A DNA stretch of 64,000 bases from an uncultured Sulfuricurvum sp. Its GTDB lineage: Bacteria > Campylobacterota > Campylobacteria > Campylobacterales > Sulfurimonadaceae. Of this stretch, positions 55,550-64,000 are shown piece by piece (position 1 is the first letter of the stretch; every line of letters begins with the position of its first letter). The translations under genes and the position numbers were made by a program. Below the pieces are notes generated by a model. The model made no database searches. It saw only the letters and a program-made list of their open reading frames with translations, and had not been told where the DNA came from. The stretch is from assembly GCA_903844635.1 (NCBI GenBank), contig CAIMUF010000081.1, forward strand, positions 124,001-188,000, in the 5' to 3' direction.

Positions 55550-55570
55550 TATACCAAATTCTTTCTTTAC

Positions 55571-56452
55571 TTATCGTTCAACGACGAGTCCGTCGTTGTC
55601 AAAGTTTAATATTTTTACTTCAAAATCCGGAAATGCATTGATAAACTTATCCGCCATCGAGTTTGCATCTTGATCGTACACCATGTTGAAAAACGTTGAA
55701 CCGCTTCCCGACAATGTACTCATAAGTGCCCCATTTTCATACGCAATTCGTTGCACATCGAACAATTCAGGTAACATTTTCATCCGTAATCTTTGATGAA
55801 AACGATCTTGTGTAGCTAGACGCAGCATCTCCCAGTCTTCATTATAAAATGCTCCAACCGTAACGGCCGTATGTGAGAGGTTGAATACCGCATTTTCTTT
55901 GCTGTATGAGCGGGGAAGAGTTGTTCGTGATTTAGCTGTGGAAATAGGCTTGTTGGGGATGACGACAACGGCTTTGAGATAATCAGGCATGTGTTTTTGC
56001 TGTGAAAATACTTTTTGTTTCTCTACCATTGCCGAATTAAATCCACCCATAACCGCTGGGGTAATGTTGTCAGGATGAGTTTCATACACCAATGCGTAAT
56101 TGAGTATACGGCGTTTAGAGACTTTTACTCCTGCTGCTTCATGTGCACAACTAATTGCGCTAACAATAACAGCCGATGAGCTTCCAAGCCCGCGCGACAT
56201 AGGAATTTGGTTGTAAAAAGTGAATTTAAAATTTTGGCGCTTTTGAGTTAAACGGCGATAATGCTCGTTAAAAATACTCACAAACAGATTGTTCCCTTTG
56301 AGACGGGGATTGTTTTCACCCTCTCCTTTGATCGAAACCGTAAAAAAACGTGATGGGACAAGCTCAACACGGTTACGCAAATCAACGGCTAATCCTAATG
56401 AATCAAAACCAGGCCCTAAATTGGCACTGGTCGCAGGTACGCTTACAAACAC
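55571..56452 (-). CDS. thrB: Homoserine kinase ThrB
   Basis: GHMP kinase of threonine synthesis. 293 aa with [23 protein letters not shown] at the start, the ATP loop [23 protein letters not shown] and [15 protein letters not shown] near the C-terminus. Starts with GTG behind AAGGAAC. Nine bases after the tsaB-like gene. The downstream threonine synthase gene is not here. Confidence 0.95.
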   Translation of the reverse strand: MFVSVPATSANLGPGFDSLGLAVDLRNRVELVPSRFFTVSIKGEGENNPRLKGNNLFVSIFNEHYRRLTQKRQNFKFTFYNQIPMSRGLGSSSAVIVSAISCAHEAAGVKVSKRRILNYALVYETHPDNITPAVMGGFNSAMVEKQKVFSQQKHMPDYLKAVVVIPNKPISTAKSRTTLPRSYSKENAVFNLSHTAVTVGAFYNEDWEMLRLATQDRFHQRLRMKMLPELFDVQRIAYENGALMSTLSGSGSTFFNMVYDQDANSMADKFINAFPDFEVKILNFDNDGLVVER

Positions 56453-56461
56453 TCTTGTTCC

Positions 56462-56917
56462 TTATCCGACCGCATCGATTCCATAATAGGGGGCGTTATC
56501 GGTATTAAAATTTTCAACATTTATGACGTTTGGAAGCTCAAAGCCTTTTAAAACTGGCTGTTCCAATACTGTCGTCGAAATCGTATTGCTATTTTTAACG
56601 AAATAGAGCTTTCCGTACGCTTTGATGGGGTGATTTTCATTGAAAAAGAACCCATCTATTGCCAAAAGTGGAATTTTTTTGACGATACTGAGTGTTTTTA
56701 AAAAAAGATAGGTGACTTTTATCCCCATAAAACTTCCAGGTCCATTCGCATACATTAAATGACGAAATGAATACCGACTCAATAAATCTTCAAAAATTTC
56801 ACTCAACGCATCGGATCCCATCTTGTCACTTTTGATGGCTTCGACTAATCTTCCTGATTCATCGTAAATCCCAACTAAAACAGGACTTCCCAATGCGATG
56901 ACCACCGCATCATGCAT
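56462..56917 (-). CDS. tsaB: TsaB-like protein (tRNA t6A modification)
   Basis: 151 aa from the ATG at 56917, overlapping the lpxC stop by eight bases. The middle shows the TsaB/YeaZ motif [35 protein letters not shown], corresponding to GPGSFTGLRIG in E. coli. The N-terminal strand is weak ([15 protein letters not shown]) and the C-terminal half of classical TsaB (about 230 aa) is missing. TsaB normally dimerises with TsaD to make t6A; a short version is what I recall for Campylobacterota, but the function is an inference. Confidence 0.75.
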   Translation of the reverse strand: MHDAVVIALGSPVLVGIYDESGRLVEAIKSDKMGSDALSEIFEDLLSRYSFRHLMYANGPGSFMGIKVTYLFLKTLSIVKKIPLLAIDGFFFNENHPIKAYGKLYFVKNSNTISTTVLEQPVLKGFELPNVINVENFNTDNAPYYGIDAVG

Positions 56918-57797
56918 ACGCTTTTGCCAACTCTTTTGACTCTGCGGTAACCAGTTCAACAATCTCATAATTGGCAGGATCTTTTAGAAGCTCCATCGTC
57001 AGCTTATGATTTAAATCATGACTGCCTGCAAAGGCTTCATAGTTACCGATAAAATTCATTCCGATTAATGACATGTCCCCAATCGCATCGAGGATTTTAT
57101 GACGGACAAACTCATCTGTGAAACGTAATCCTTCTGGATTAAGAACTTTTTTATCGTCCAAAACTACGGCATTTTCTAAACTTCCGCCCAGAGCAAGCCC
57201 TTTTGAACGTAAATACTGTACTTCATGAACAAAGCCAAACGTACGAGCTCTGGCAATCTCTTTTTTATAATTTTCTTTGGTAAATTTTAGAATATACGTT
57301 TGCTTATCAATCACGGGATGTGCAAATTTAATCGTAAAATCGTAACTTAAATCATTGGAAGGAGAAAGCTTGACATATTTGTCTCCCTCTCGGACTTCAA
57401 CTTCTTTTTTAATCCGCATGATTTTTTTAGGCGCATCGAGCTCAACAATACCCGCTTCATCCAAAAGCATACAAAAGCTCATAGAAGATCCATCCATGAC
57501 CGGAACTTCATCCGCATCGACAATAACACGAAGATTATCAATCCCGTATGCGTAGATGGCAGAAAGCATGTGCTCAATCGTGGAAATAGTCACTCCGTCT
57601 TTTCCAATGACGGTTGCCATTTTCGTATCCACGACACTCTCTGGTGTCAATGGGATAGAAACACCTGCATCGCTTCTGAAAAAGACAATGCCACTATTGC
57701 TCTCCATCGGTTCAAGACGCAGATGAACCGGAACACCTTTGTGCAATCCGATTCCTACCAGCTCAACTTTTTTACCGATTGTTGTTTGTCGTTTCAT
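56910..57797 (-). CDS. lpxC: UDP-3-O-acyl-N-acetylglucosamine deacetylase LpxC
   Basis: Zinc enzyme committing the cell to lipid A synthesis. 295 aa: [42 protein letters not shown] (zinc His), [13 protein letters not shown], and [37 protein letters not shown] (second and third zinc ligands plus catalytic His). First gene of the lpxC-tsaB-thrB-ylxR-infB-rbfA-rimP-ribD-ubiE-xseA run. Confidence 0.97.
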   Translation of the reverse strand: MKRQTTIGKKVELVGIGLHKGVPVHLRLEPMESNSGIVFFRSDAGVSIPLTPESVVDTKMATVIGKDGVTISTIEHMLSAIYAYGIDNLRVIVDADEVPVMDGSSMSFCMLLDEAGIVELDAPKKIMRIKKEVEVREGDKYVKLSPSNDLSYDFTIKFAHPVIDKQTYILKFTKENYKKEIARARTFGFVHEVQYLRSKGLALGGSLENAVVLDDKKVLNPEGLRFTDEFVRHKILDAIGDMSLIGMNFIGNYEAFAGSHDLNHKLTMELLKDPANYEIVELVTAESKELAKAYA

Positions 57798-57832
57798 AAC
57801 TGCTGCTTCCTCATACTAGAGAATTATTTCCC

Positions 57833-57838
57833 ATTATA
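57833..57838 (-). promoter_or_regulatory. -10 box for the lpxC-to-xseA operon
   Basis: TATAAT on the minus strand in the 48-base gap after the M23 peptidase gene; predicted leader about 29 bases with GAGGAAG. It could supply transcripts for the ten following genes, which have gaps of at most 21 bases. Confidence 0.6.
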
Positions 57839-57845
57839 ACTGTTT

Positions 57846-59216
57846 TTACTGTTGATCAATAAACATTTTTGCCGTATCGATGACACTCGCAATATTATCG
57901 TGAATCCATTTGCTGTCCATCCACTCTTCAGGACGGACTTCGATTCCCTGAACTAAGATACCAAAATGAAGATGATCTCCCATCGCATAACCGCTCATAC
58001 CCGTTTTTGCAATCTCTTGTGCCGTAGCAACCCTGTCATTTTCGTGAACATGTACTTCAGAACAGTGCCCATACAAGGTATAAAGACCAAAACCATGGTC
58101 AATAATCGGAAGATTTCCATAAATACCATTCGGCTGAGAGAAAACCACTTTACCGCCGTTTGAGCTTGTAATCGCACCCATATGAATACTTGCCAAATCA
58201 AGTCCCATGTGATACGCTTGAGAGATATTTTCCTGACCTTTATAGCTGTAAATACGGTGATCTCCGAAATCTGCGACTTTTTGACCGTTGACCAAAGGAT
58301 AAAAAGGGACAGGTCTAAAATCGTTAATCATCACATTTGAAACTTTAGAAGTGATGGTATGAATAACTTTTTCATTATCCGCACGTACTTTTTCGTTAAT
58401 AATGCGAAACTGTTCGAGTCGATCATTCACTCCTACGGTTTGCTCATATACATTTGCCAATTCAGCAATCTTACCGTCCAAAAATGCATCACTGAGTTCA
58501 ATCTTGGAAACTTTGTAAGCATGGTCTTTTAATCGTAAAGGGACACTCCCGCGAGTTTCATTACCTGCTTTGTCACGAGCAACAACCGTCGCACTAAAGC
58601 TCTCACTTTGAACCGGCCATGCTAGAAGTGATGCGTAATATCCTTTTTTATAAAAAGGTTGTGCAATGAAGGTTTTACCGATGGTTGTTTCGATTTTCAA
58701 GCTCTCCATCTGCGTATCTTCTGCTTTAAAAATGACGATAGCAGAACCACCCTTTTGGATTTTGTACGAACTTGCAATAACAGAGAGAACTGGACGACGC
58801 TGGTCGATAACCAATGTCATCTCTTTTTTGATGGTATTGCCGGTAAACATTCCCCAAAGACTGTTATCCGTTGCTTCAATTTTCAATATAACGGATTGGG
58901 CTTCCGGATTGCGTATTCCTTTAGGAGGGAGAACTTCAAAACTTTTTTTGGTCTCTTTAGAAGGAGTTGCTTCATCTACTACCACCCACTCATCATGTGG
59001 ACCTACGATAGTCGCTGTAAAAGATTTTAAACCGCTTACGTCTTCAACGTCTACTTTTATCGGGTCTTGAAAATTCCAGTAACCATCTCGACTGATCGTT
59101 AATTTGGGATCTTCTCGCTCAAAAAGTGGTGAAAACGCCATAAATCCAATGGCACCAATTGCGACCGCACCCAAAATCAATCCTACTATTCCTGAACCAT
59201 TTCCTCGTCTGTTCAC
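57846..59216 (-). CDS. M23-family peptidoglycan endopeptidase
   Basis: 456-aa protein anchored by one N-terminal helix (IVGLILGAVAIGAIGFMAF), with a long periplasmic region of beta character and a C-terminal LytM domain. Zinc and catalytic motifs: YHMGLDLASIHM (HxxxD) and YAMGDHLHFGIL (HxH). In this phylum such enzymes trim cross-links and set cell curvature or separation. GTG start at 59216 behind GGAGG. Next to lpxC, so both genes build the envelope. Confidence 0.93.
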   Translation of the reverse strand: MNRRGNGSGIVGLILGAVAIGAIGFMAFSPLFEREDPKLTISRDGYWNFQDPIKVDVEDVSGLKSFTATIVGPHDEWVVVDEATPSKETKKSFEVLPPKGIRNPEAQSVILKIEATDNSLWGMFTGNTIKKEMTLVIDQRRPVLSVIASSYKIQKGGSAIVIFKAEDTQMESLKIETTIGKTFIAQPFYKKGYYASLLAWPVQSESFSATVVARDKAGNETRGSVPLRLKDHAYKVSKIELSDAFLDGKIAELANVYEQTVGVNDRLEQFRIINEKVRADNEKVIHTITSKVSNVMINDFRPVPFYPLVNGQKVADFGDHRIYSYKGQENISQAYHMGLDLASIHMGAITSSNGGKVVFSQPNGIYGNLPIIDHGFGLYTLYGHCSEVHVHENDRVATAQEIAKTGMSGYAMGDHLHFGILVQGIEVRPEEWMDSKWIHDNIASVIDTAKMFIDQQ

Positions 59217-59275
59217 ACTAATACCTCCGTAATATTTTATTATTTTAAACGCTTATTGGAACTCATCCCAACAAA

Positions 59276-60235
59276 CTACGCTAACGCTATGTTTACTTCA
59301 GCAGTAAGCTCAAGTGCTATTTTTATTGAATCCATTAAATTTTTGCTTGCTGACGCACTCGTACATTCTGAAATGCGGGCACCTGCACGCGTGCGGTGAC
59401 CTCCGCCGCCATAATGCTGCAGTATATCTACAGCATTGAGAATACCATTACTTCGCAGTGAGACTTTTACCCCGCCACGTTTTAACTCTACTACCAAAAG
59501 GGCTACTTCAACTGTTTTAAGCGATAAGGCACCATCGACAACCTCTTTGCAGTCCCGTAACAGTGCGCCTGTTGATTCCAAAAGTACTTGATTCACTTCA
59601 AATAGAGCTACACGACCATCATGAAGAATTTTCATCTCACTGAGCATTTTACTTTTTAATCTCATTGAGGCTAAAGAACGACTATTAAACAAGGCTTGTA
59701 CGCATTGCCCATGATCTGCACCCAATTGTAGCAATGAATGTGCCATACTAAAAGTTGAAGATGTGCATTGAGGGTCACTGAAACAACTCGTATCATCGAT
59801 CAATCCCGCATAAAGCGCATTTGCCATTTTACCATTGATTTTGATTGACTTGGTAACAAACCATTCATAAACGACTTGTGTCGTGCTCAAAGCTTGGGGA
59901 TCAATACAGTTATGAGTGCCATATAATTCATTACTAATATGATGATCGAAGTTGATGAGTTCACCACTGTAATCTATCCCTAATCGCCCAAAACTGCCAC
60001 AATCAAAGCTAATCGCTACATCCGCATCCGAAGGAAATTTAGACGTTATTTCACTGAACCACGGAAGGAAGGAGAGGTTTTTATCCACAGAAGGTGTGAC
60101 ACAAAAAAGTGTCACTTTGGTTTTTGATCGTAAGAGGTAGGAATAGAATGCGCATGCACTCCCTAATGAATCTGCATCAGGGTGCTCATGGGCAATAAGA
60201 ACGATGTGACGGGCAGAATCAATAAGAGCTTGCAA
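59276..60235 (-). CDS. DHH-family phosphoesterase (NrnA-like)
   Basis: 319 aa with the DHH domain motifs LIAHEHPDADSLGSACAF, AISFDCGS, LINFDHHIS (DHH) and a DHHA1 C-terminal domain with GGGGHRTRAGA. NrnA-type enzymes degrade short RNAs (nanoRNA) or pAp, or hydrolyse cyclic dinucleotides; the present sequence has no GGDEF/PAS part, so a soluble nanoRNase is the default. TTG start at 60235 after GAGGA. Confidence 0.88.
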   Translation of the reverse strand: MQALIDSARHIVLIAHEHPDADSLGSACAFYSYLLRSKTKVTLFCVTPSVDKNLSFLPWFSEITSKFPSDADVAISFDCGSFGRLGIDYSGELINFDHHISNELYGTHNCIDPQALSTTQVVYEWFVTKSIKINGKMANALYAGLIDDTSCFSDPQCTSSTFSMAHSLLQLGADHGQCVQALFNSRSLASMRLKSKMLSEMKILHDGRVALFEVNQVLLESTGALLRDCKEVVDGALSLKTVEVALLVVELKRGGVKVSLRSNGILNAVDILQHYGGGGHRTRAGARISECTSASASKNLMDSIKIALELTAEVNIALA

Positions 60236-60264
60236 TGGAATCCTCTTCGCAAAAAATATTCGCG

Positions 60265-60270
60265 ATTATA
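60265..60270 (-). promoter_or_regulatory. -10 box for the DHH phosphoesterase gene
   Basis: TATAAT on the minus strand, predicted leader about 22 bases. It lies in the 42-base gap after the DUF302 gene. Confidence 0.5.
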
Positions 60271-60277
60271 CCTAATT

Positions 60278-61195
60278 CTACTCCGTGGCAGCTTTTAGCA
60301 CTTCTTCGAAGTCTTTTTGAGCTTGAAGCAATACTTGTTTACCCTCAGGATCGCTTACTTTTACGCTGCTCATCCAGTTATACACGCCAGGGAATCCCAT
60401 AACAATTTCATTGGTATCTTTTTTCTTGTATACCATAAGTGTACAAGGGGCAAAAGCTGCTGCTTCGGGACGTGTTTTAGCAACCGTATAAATCACTTTT
60501 AATTTACAGATTGAATACGTATCATAAAAATCAAAAGGGCTTACTTGTCCCTTCTCCGTTAACATAAACTGATAATCAGTAAAGTTCGACATAACAAATC
60601 CAGCAGGTTTCAACCCGTCTTCAATCATCATTTCAACATCTTCTTTGTCTTTTTTCCAGCTTTCGCTACTCGATGAACGGACAAATCGACTTAGCAATGC
60701 TCCCTCTTTTGGAAGAGATGTTTCACTCAATGTGTGTTTAGCTTTAGGAAGTGCTTTTTTGAATGTAGCCAAAACCTCTTTTTCAATCAAAGCAAATTCA
60801 GGTGCTTTAAAACCTGCAATCTTCTCCTGCGCTTTTGAGGTCAAGACCGATACATGAAGCTCATTTTCACCTTTGCGCTGATAGATACCCACACCCATCG
60901 GGACAAATATACCTGCATCCGGATGAGATTTAACCAATGATGCCGCGTGTTTAATGTGAAATACGGTCAGCAAGTTAAACGCGGTAAAATCACTTTTCTC
61001 AAATTGCTTCATAAACGGACCGTTCATTTCAGAATTTGCCGAGATATAAAACCCATTCGCTTCGAGTGCTTTTTCGATTATCGCAGCATTCACTTTACCA
61101 TCCGCATTGGGAACACTGAACATATGCAAATCACCTGCTGCGTTCACTGTGACCATTCCTAAAAACATCCATACTAAGAACACTATTTTTTTCAT
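60278..61195 (-). CDS. Exported protein with tandem DUF302 domains
   Basis: 305 aa with a signal peptide (MKKIVFLVWMFLGMVTVNAA). Two DUF302 domains follow: about residues 25-135 (FTAFNLLTVFHIKHAASLVKSHPDAGIFVPMGVGIYQRK) and 185-300 (YDTYSICKLKVIYTVAKTRPEAAAFAPCTLMVYKKK). The second keeps the Pro-Cys of the family (APCTLMVY); in the first the Cys is replaced (VPMGVGIY). DUF302 proteins are found near sulfur-oxidation genes but their reaction is unknown. 18 bases after the DsrE-family gene. Confidence 0.85.
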   Translation of the reverse strand: MKKIVFLVWMFLGMVTVNAAGDLHMFSVPNADGKVNAAIIEKALEANGFYISANSEMNGPFMKQFEKSDFTAFNLLTVFHIKHAASLVKSHPDAGIFVPMGVGIYQRKGENELHVSVLTSKAQEKIAGFKAPEFALIEKEVLATFKKALPKAKHTLSETSLPKEGALLSRFVRSSSSESWKKDKEDVEMMIEDGLKPAGFVMSNFTDYQFMLTEKGQVSPFDFYDTYSICKLKVIYTVAKTRPEAAAFAPCTLMVYKKKDTNEIVMGFPGVYNWMSSVKVSDPEGKQVLLQAQKDFEEVLKAATE

Positions 61196-61213
61196 TTTGA
61201 CTCCTTTGTTTTT

Positions 61214-61648
61214 TTAAGGTTTTATGTAAATCCAGCCGGATTTAACACGTTCTAGCATCTCAACAATCCCTGCTGTGACAATTTCACTGCCCTCGATGAG
61301 TTCTGCTGGTTTTATCTTTTTTGTTTCCATCGTATTCCCGCAGGCTACGAACTTTACATCATACTGCATCAATGCATTTACCCGAACGGCAATCTCTTTT
61401 TCACTTTTTAACAAGGCTCGAATTCCATGATAATAGGCAACAATTTCCATTTCTACCTTCTCTGGGCCGTAAAACTTGAGGACGTTATTAGCAGAACTCA
61501 ACACATGATTGATCGATTCATCATCGGCACTCGTGATACAAAAAACGATCTGGCGAGGATGATCGATCGACGGTTTTGGTTCAGCGAATTGGGTCTCTGC
61601 AAAGCTGCCAATAACAAAAAGCATAAGAATAACTGCATGTCGTATCAT
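61214..61648 (-). CDS. Exported DsrE/DsrF-family protein
   Basis: 144 aa with an N-terminal signal peptide (MIRHAVILMLFVIGSFAE) and a DsrE-like fold: IVFCITSADDESINHVLSSANNVLKFYG, VEIVAYYHGIRALL-type stretch and VKFVACGNTMETKKI, whose Cys is the likely sulfur-handling residue. DsrE-family proteins often carry or transfer sulfane sulfur. Overlaps the thioredoxin gene by four bases, so both are made together. Confidence 0.85.
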   Translation of the reverse strand: MIRHAVILMLFVIGSFAETQFAEPKPSIDHPRQIVFCITSADDESINHVLSSANNVLKFYGPEKVEMEIVAYYHGIRALLKSEKEIAVRVNALMQYDVKFVACGNTMETKKIKPAELIEGSEIVTAGIVEMLERVKSGWIYIKP

Positions 61649-62025
61649 TTAATTTCCTCCAGCATACTTTTAAAATCTTCTTGATTCCATGAACCCGGAA
61701 CCGTTTTGATTATTTTTTTATCTTCTGAAATAAAATAGAATGTCGGTGTCATTGAAGTTTCAATATCCAAGGGCATCTTTTGGTGAGCGATATTGATCTT
61801 TACTCCAATAAAACGTTTTTGGATAAAATCGCTCATCGCTTTGTCATCGAATACATCCCGCTGCATATTTTCACAATAATGGCATCCGTCTCGAACCACT
61901 TCAAGCATTATAATCTTATGATTTTTTTTCGATAATGCTCGTGCATCATTCCAACTTTTCCACTCCATACCGCTGCTAAAAAGAAGTTGGGATGTTATCA
62001 GCATACTCATGACTATTTTTTTCAT
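61645..62025 (-). CDS. Exported thioredoxin-fold protein (SoxW-like)
   Basis: 126 aa from the ATG at 62025 (ATGA overlap with the metallohydrolase stop). Signal peptide (KKIVMSMLITSQLLFSSGM), then a thioredoxin-like domain with VVRDGCHYCENMQRDVF (CHYC) and the cis-proline in MTPTFYFI. It looks like the thioredoxin_2/SoxW type that keeps periplasmic thiols reduced. An electron donor is not visible here. Confidence 0.85.
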   Translation of the reverse strand: MKKIVMSMLITSQLLFSSGMEWKSWNDARALSKKNHKIIMLEVVRDGCHYCENMQRDVFDDKAMSDFIQKRFIGVKINIAHQKMPLDIETSMTPTFYFISEDKKIIKTVPGSWNQEDFKSMLEEIK

Positions 62026-62924
62026 TCCCACTCCAACATGCGATAAGATGCTTCAACATTCCCTCGATGGAGGGTTTCGTACATTTTAAGCGATTTGTAT
62101 TGAGGCATTGTCACTTTTGCAACCGTGTCATCGATACTTATCCCATCAGCAATCGCCGCACGAACTTGGGATCGCATGTCCGTGAGATAATTATAGGTCA
62201 TCTCTGCTGCTTTTTTATCGGTACGATACCCATGCCCGCCGATAATCGTCGTTGCTTTCAATTTTTTCAACTCATCGAGGGCATCAATCCACCCATTGAT
62301 ATCACCACCAACGAGAGAAGGAACACGGTCATTAAAAACTAAATCCCCAGTAAAAAGGGTTTTTGATTTGGGTAGAAATATCACCATGTCTTTAGCACTG
62401 TGGGCTTTTTTCTTCATGAGATGCAGTTGAAGTTCTTGATCTCCGATTTTCAGGGTCTTATCCGAGTTTATCATTTCAGTAGGACGGGTCGGAACCGTCA
62501 TTGCATATGCTTCTGGAGAGATATGGGTTTGGATTCGGGAAGGAGAATCAATGCTGGCATTATGAACAAAGTCATCCGAACCCAAAACCTTAACTCCCAT
62601 TTGAGCGAAAAAGCCGTTACCCAGCCAATGATCATCATGGACATGGGTGTTTATAACTAGCTCTACAGGTAAAGCTTTTATTTTTTGCATCGCCTGATAT
62701 GCCGAGTTGGCATACGCGTACGAAGAACCGCTGTCGATAACGACATAGCTCTTTTTGGTATCGATATAACATGTGTTGACCATGTTGCCATTATTCGTCG
62801 TATTCATCACAGCAGGTTCACCGAAAAAGCACGTCACTTCAGGAGTGATACGCTTGGGTGTGAGTGCGAAATCGTATGCACCGAGTGCAGTGACCGTGAG
62901 TAGTAATGGCAACATCCAACGCAT
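62022..62924 (-). CDS. Exported metallo-beta-lactamase-fold hydrolase (SoxH-like)
   Basis: 300 aa with a short signal peptide (MRWMLPLLLTVTALGAYD). Zinc motif VINTHVHDDHWLGNGFF (HxHxDH), further ligands in KKAHSAKDMVIF, LFTGDLVFNDRVPS and IIGGHGYRTD. Resembles the SoxH or quinoprotein-relay metallohydrolases; substrate unknown, a thiol ester or persulfide is possible. Begins ten bases after the porin stop, with the AAGGA site formed across that stop. Confidence 0.85.
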   Translation of the reverse strand: MRWMLPLLLTVTALGAYDFALTPKRITPEVTCFFGEPAVMNTTNNGNMVNTCYIDTKKSYVVIDSGSSYAYANSAYQAMQKIKALPVELVINTHVHDDHWLGNGFFAQMGVKVLGSDDFVHNASIDSPSRIQTHISPEAYAMTVPTRPTEMINSDKTLKIGDQELQLHLMKKKAHSAKDMVIFLPKSKTLFTGDLVFNDRVPSLVGGDINGWIDALDELKKLKATTIIGGHGYRTDKKAAEMTYNYLTDMRSQVRAAIADGISIDDTVAKVTMPQYKSLKMYETLHRGNVEASYRMLEWE

Positions 62925-62934
62925 GTTTTATCCT

Positions 62935-64000
62935 TTAGAAGAGGTAGTTGATTTCGAAACGGTATTCGTTATACGATGCATAATCAGTTGTTACAGGTAC
63001 AGCTGTTGTAGTTACAGGGTCAGCCGTGATTGTTGCAAAACGTAATTTAAACTCGGTATTTGGAAGTGCTTTAAACGTTTGCCATGCATCGACATGAAAA
63101 ATTGTACGATCTGAAAACGTACTTGATCCAGCTAACATTTTAGCATCATCAAAATTCATATTTTCATAATCAGCTGCTACAAGTAATCCTGGGACTAAAC
63201 CTGCTTTTCCAAAATCATACACTGCTTTTACAGCCCAGTTTTTAGTGTTAGCGATCCAATCTACTTGTGCCATTGAACGAGTATATCCTCCAGTAGGGAA
63301 TCCACGCCATGGAGCAATGATATCTGCATCATCAGAAATTTTTGAATAGCCTGCTGAAAGTTCCAATGGACCACTTGCAGCGACTAAACGTGCCATAATA
63401 ATACTACCATCTACACTTGTAGGGTTAGTGTATCCTTTAGCTGAAGCAGCTGTAACATTCCCATTTAATGCTGCACCACCAATTTTTCCAGCGCCATCAT
63501 CCATTTGACGAAGATAGCGAACACCAGGAGTCAGTGTCCATGCATCATTTAGTTTGATTTGATAATTAGCTTCGGCAATAGCAGTATTAAAAAAACCATT
63601 TAATCCGATATATTCACCATCCAATTTAAGATTTGGAATTGATTTATTGGTAGCTGTCACCAATACCATTTCAGGATCAACATCTCCTCCACCTTTGGTA
63701 CGAATGTTATATGCTGATAAACCTTTATGAGTGCCTGAATCATCATTGTATGCAGTTTTATCAGTACTAAGGGTAGCACTATCAGCCCCACTAGCAATTA
63801 AACTATGAAAACTTTGGTGATCACGAAGCTTTTGAGACATGATATATCCAACACGTACCGATGTGTCTTTGATATCTTTGTTTTCAACAACAGCTGCTTC
63901 AAAGGTATTTGGAATCATTTTCGTATCATTCGATGCCAACATAATACTGTCGATTATTTGACGACCTACTTTTACATCCGTTTTACCATTTTTATATTCG
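62935..64000 (-). CDS. Outer-membrane porin, OprD-like (partial, cut by window edge)
   Basis: The frame is open through base 64000, so the N-terminus and signal peptide are outside the window; the visible 355 residues contain the C-terminal half of a beta-barrel. The first visible part (VKVGRQIIDSIMLASNDTKMIPNTFEA) and repeated amphipathic strands ending in YRFEINYLF with terminal Phe are typical of outer-membrane porins in this phylum. It precedes the exported metallohydrolase by ten bases, so it is likely cotranscribed with the four-gene sulfur-like set. Confidence 0.85.
   Translation of the reverse strand, partial: EYKNGKTDVKVGRQIIDSIMLASNDTKMIPNTFEAAVVENKDIKDTSVRVGYIMSQKLRDHQSFHSLIASGADSATLSTDKTAYNDDSGTHKGLSAYNIRTKGGGDVDPEMVLVTATNKSIPNLKLDGEYIGLNGFFNTAIAEANYQIKLNDAWTLTPGVRYLRQMDDGAGKIGGAALNGNVTAASAKGYTNPTSVDGSIIMARLVAASGPLELSAGYSKISDDADIIAPWRGFPTGGYTRSMAQVDWIANTKNWAVKAVYDFGKAGLVPGLLVAADYENMNFDDAKMLAGSSTFSDRTIFHVDAWQTFKALPNTEFKLRFATITADPVTTTAVPVTTDYASYNEYRFEINYLF

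Noticed and set aside
55549-55556. TATAAT overlapping the ylxR start codon
   Set aside because: A transcript from it would begin inside ylxR, and the gene is already 21 bases behind thrB in an operon; likely chance.
1-64000. tRNA, rRNA, tmRNA, CRISPR, prophage or insertion sequences
   Set aside because: Looked for in the gaps and gene list; gaps are all under about 195 bases and hold palindromes or promoters only. No transposase, integrase or regularly spaced direct repeats were seen.

Overview
The window is a gene-dense stretch (intergenic gaps never exceed about 195 bases) of a Campylobacterota chromosome, most like Sulfuricurvum or Sulfurimonas. This is inferred from gene content and order; no search was run. 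Several blocks keep the order I recall from Campylobacter and Helicobacter: yajC-secD-secF-leuS-lptE-folC-mfd; uvrD-truB-csrA-ispE-smpB; TPR/NYN/NIF3/zinc-ribbon/waaA/rluA/ffh/rpsP/khpA/rimM/trmD/rplS; aroQ-folK-flhF-flhG-fliA-fliM-fliY; mqnF-type deaminase next to sppA; M23 peptidase-lpxC-tsaB-thrB-ylxR-infB-rbfA-rimP. Promoters look typical of the phylum: a strong TATAAT -10 box, T-rich upstream DNA and little -35 signal. No rRNA, tRNA, CRISPR array, insertion sequence or prophage was seen.

Layout. 1-11037 (minus): an envelope, translation and folate operon running from yajC down to mfd, which is cut by the left edge; it includes an inserted GGDEF diguanylate cyclase. 11107-12324: lnt, divergent from yajC and probably translated from a leaderless mRNA. 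12321-13778: a biotin carboxylase. 13917-15894: cysK, a small class IV aminotransferase and a protein resembling the ClpXP adaptor SspB. 16041-16940: a LysR regulator. 17078-22229: uvrD, truB, csrA, ispE, smpB and a CorA-type transporter. 22292-30800 (minus): the ribosome, SRP and KDO-transferase region. 30863-35150: ppk, gamma carbonic anhydrase, a TRIC-type channel and mtgA. 35153-44492 (minus): an MFS transporter, then the flagellar switch and biogenesis operon from aroQ to mnmA. 44559-46829 (minus): a signalling module of response regulator, CheC-like protein and a PAS/PAS/GGDEF protein that is frameshifted. 46929-49019: futalosine-pathway deaminase and sppA. 49023-60235 (minus): DHH phosphoesterase, M23 peptidase and the lpxC-to-xseA operon. 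60278-64000 (minus): an outer-membrane porin cut by the right edge, followed by four exported proteins (metallo-beta-lactamase fold, thioredoxin, DsrE family, tandem DUF302).

How the genes fit together. Most of the window is core machinery: protein export (YajC, SecDF, Ffh), outer-membrane building (LptE, Lnt, WaaA, LpxC), ribosome maturation and initiation (RimM, RimP, RbfA, IF2, S16, L19, TrmD, TruB), DNA repair (Mfd, UvrD, XseA), menaquinone synthesis (aminofutalosine deaminase, UbiE/MenE-type methyltransferase) and flagellar assembly (FlhF, FlhG, FliA, FliM, FliY, with CsrA and the zinc-ribbon protein as likely regulators).

The parts that most deserve a second look are the SspB-like protein at 15436-15894, the porin-linked periplasmic thiol/sulfur gene set at 60278-64000, the frameshifted PAS/GGDEF sensor in the RR-CheC operon at 44559-46829, and intergenic palindromic repeats at 25889-25994, 32979-33096 and 36408-36567.
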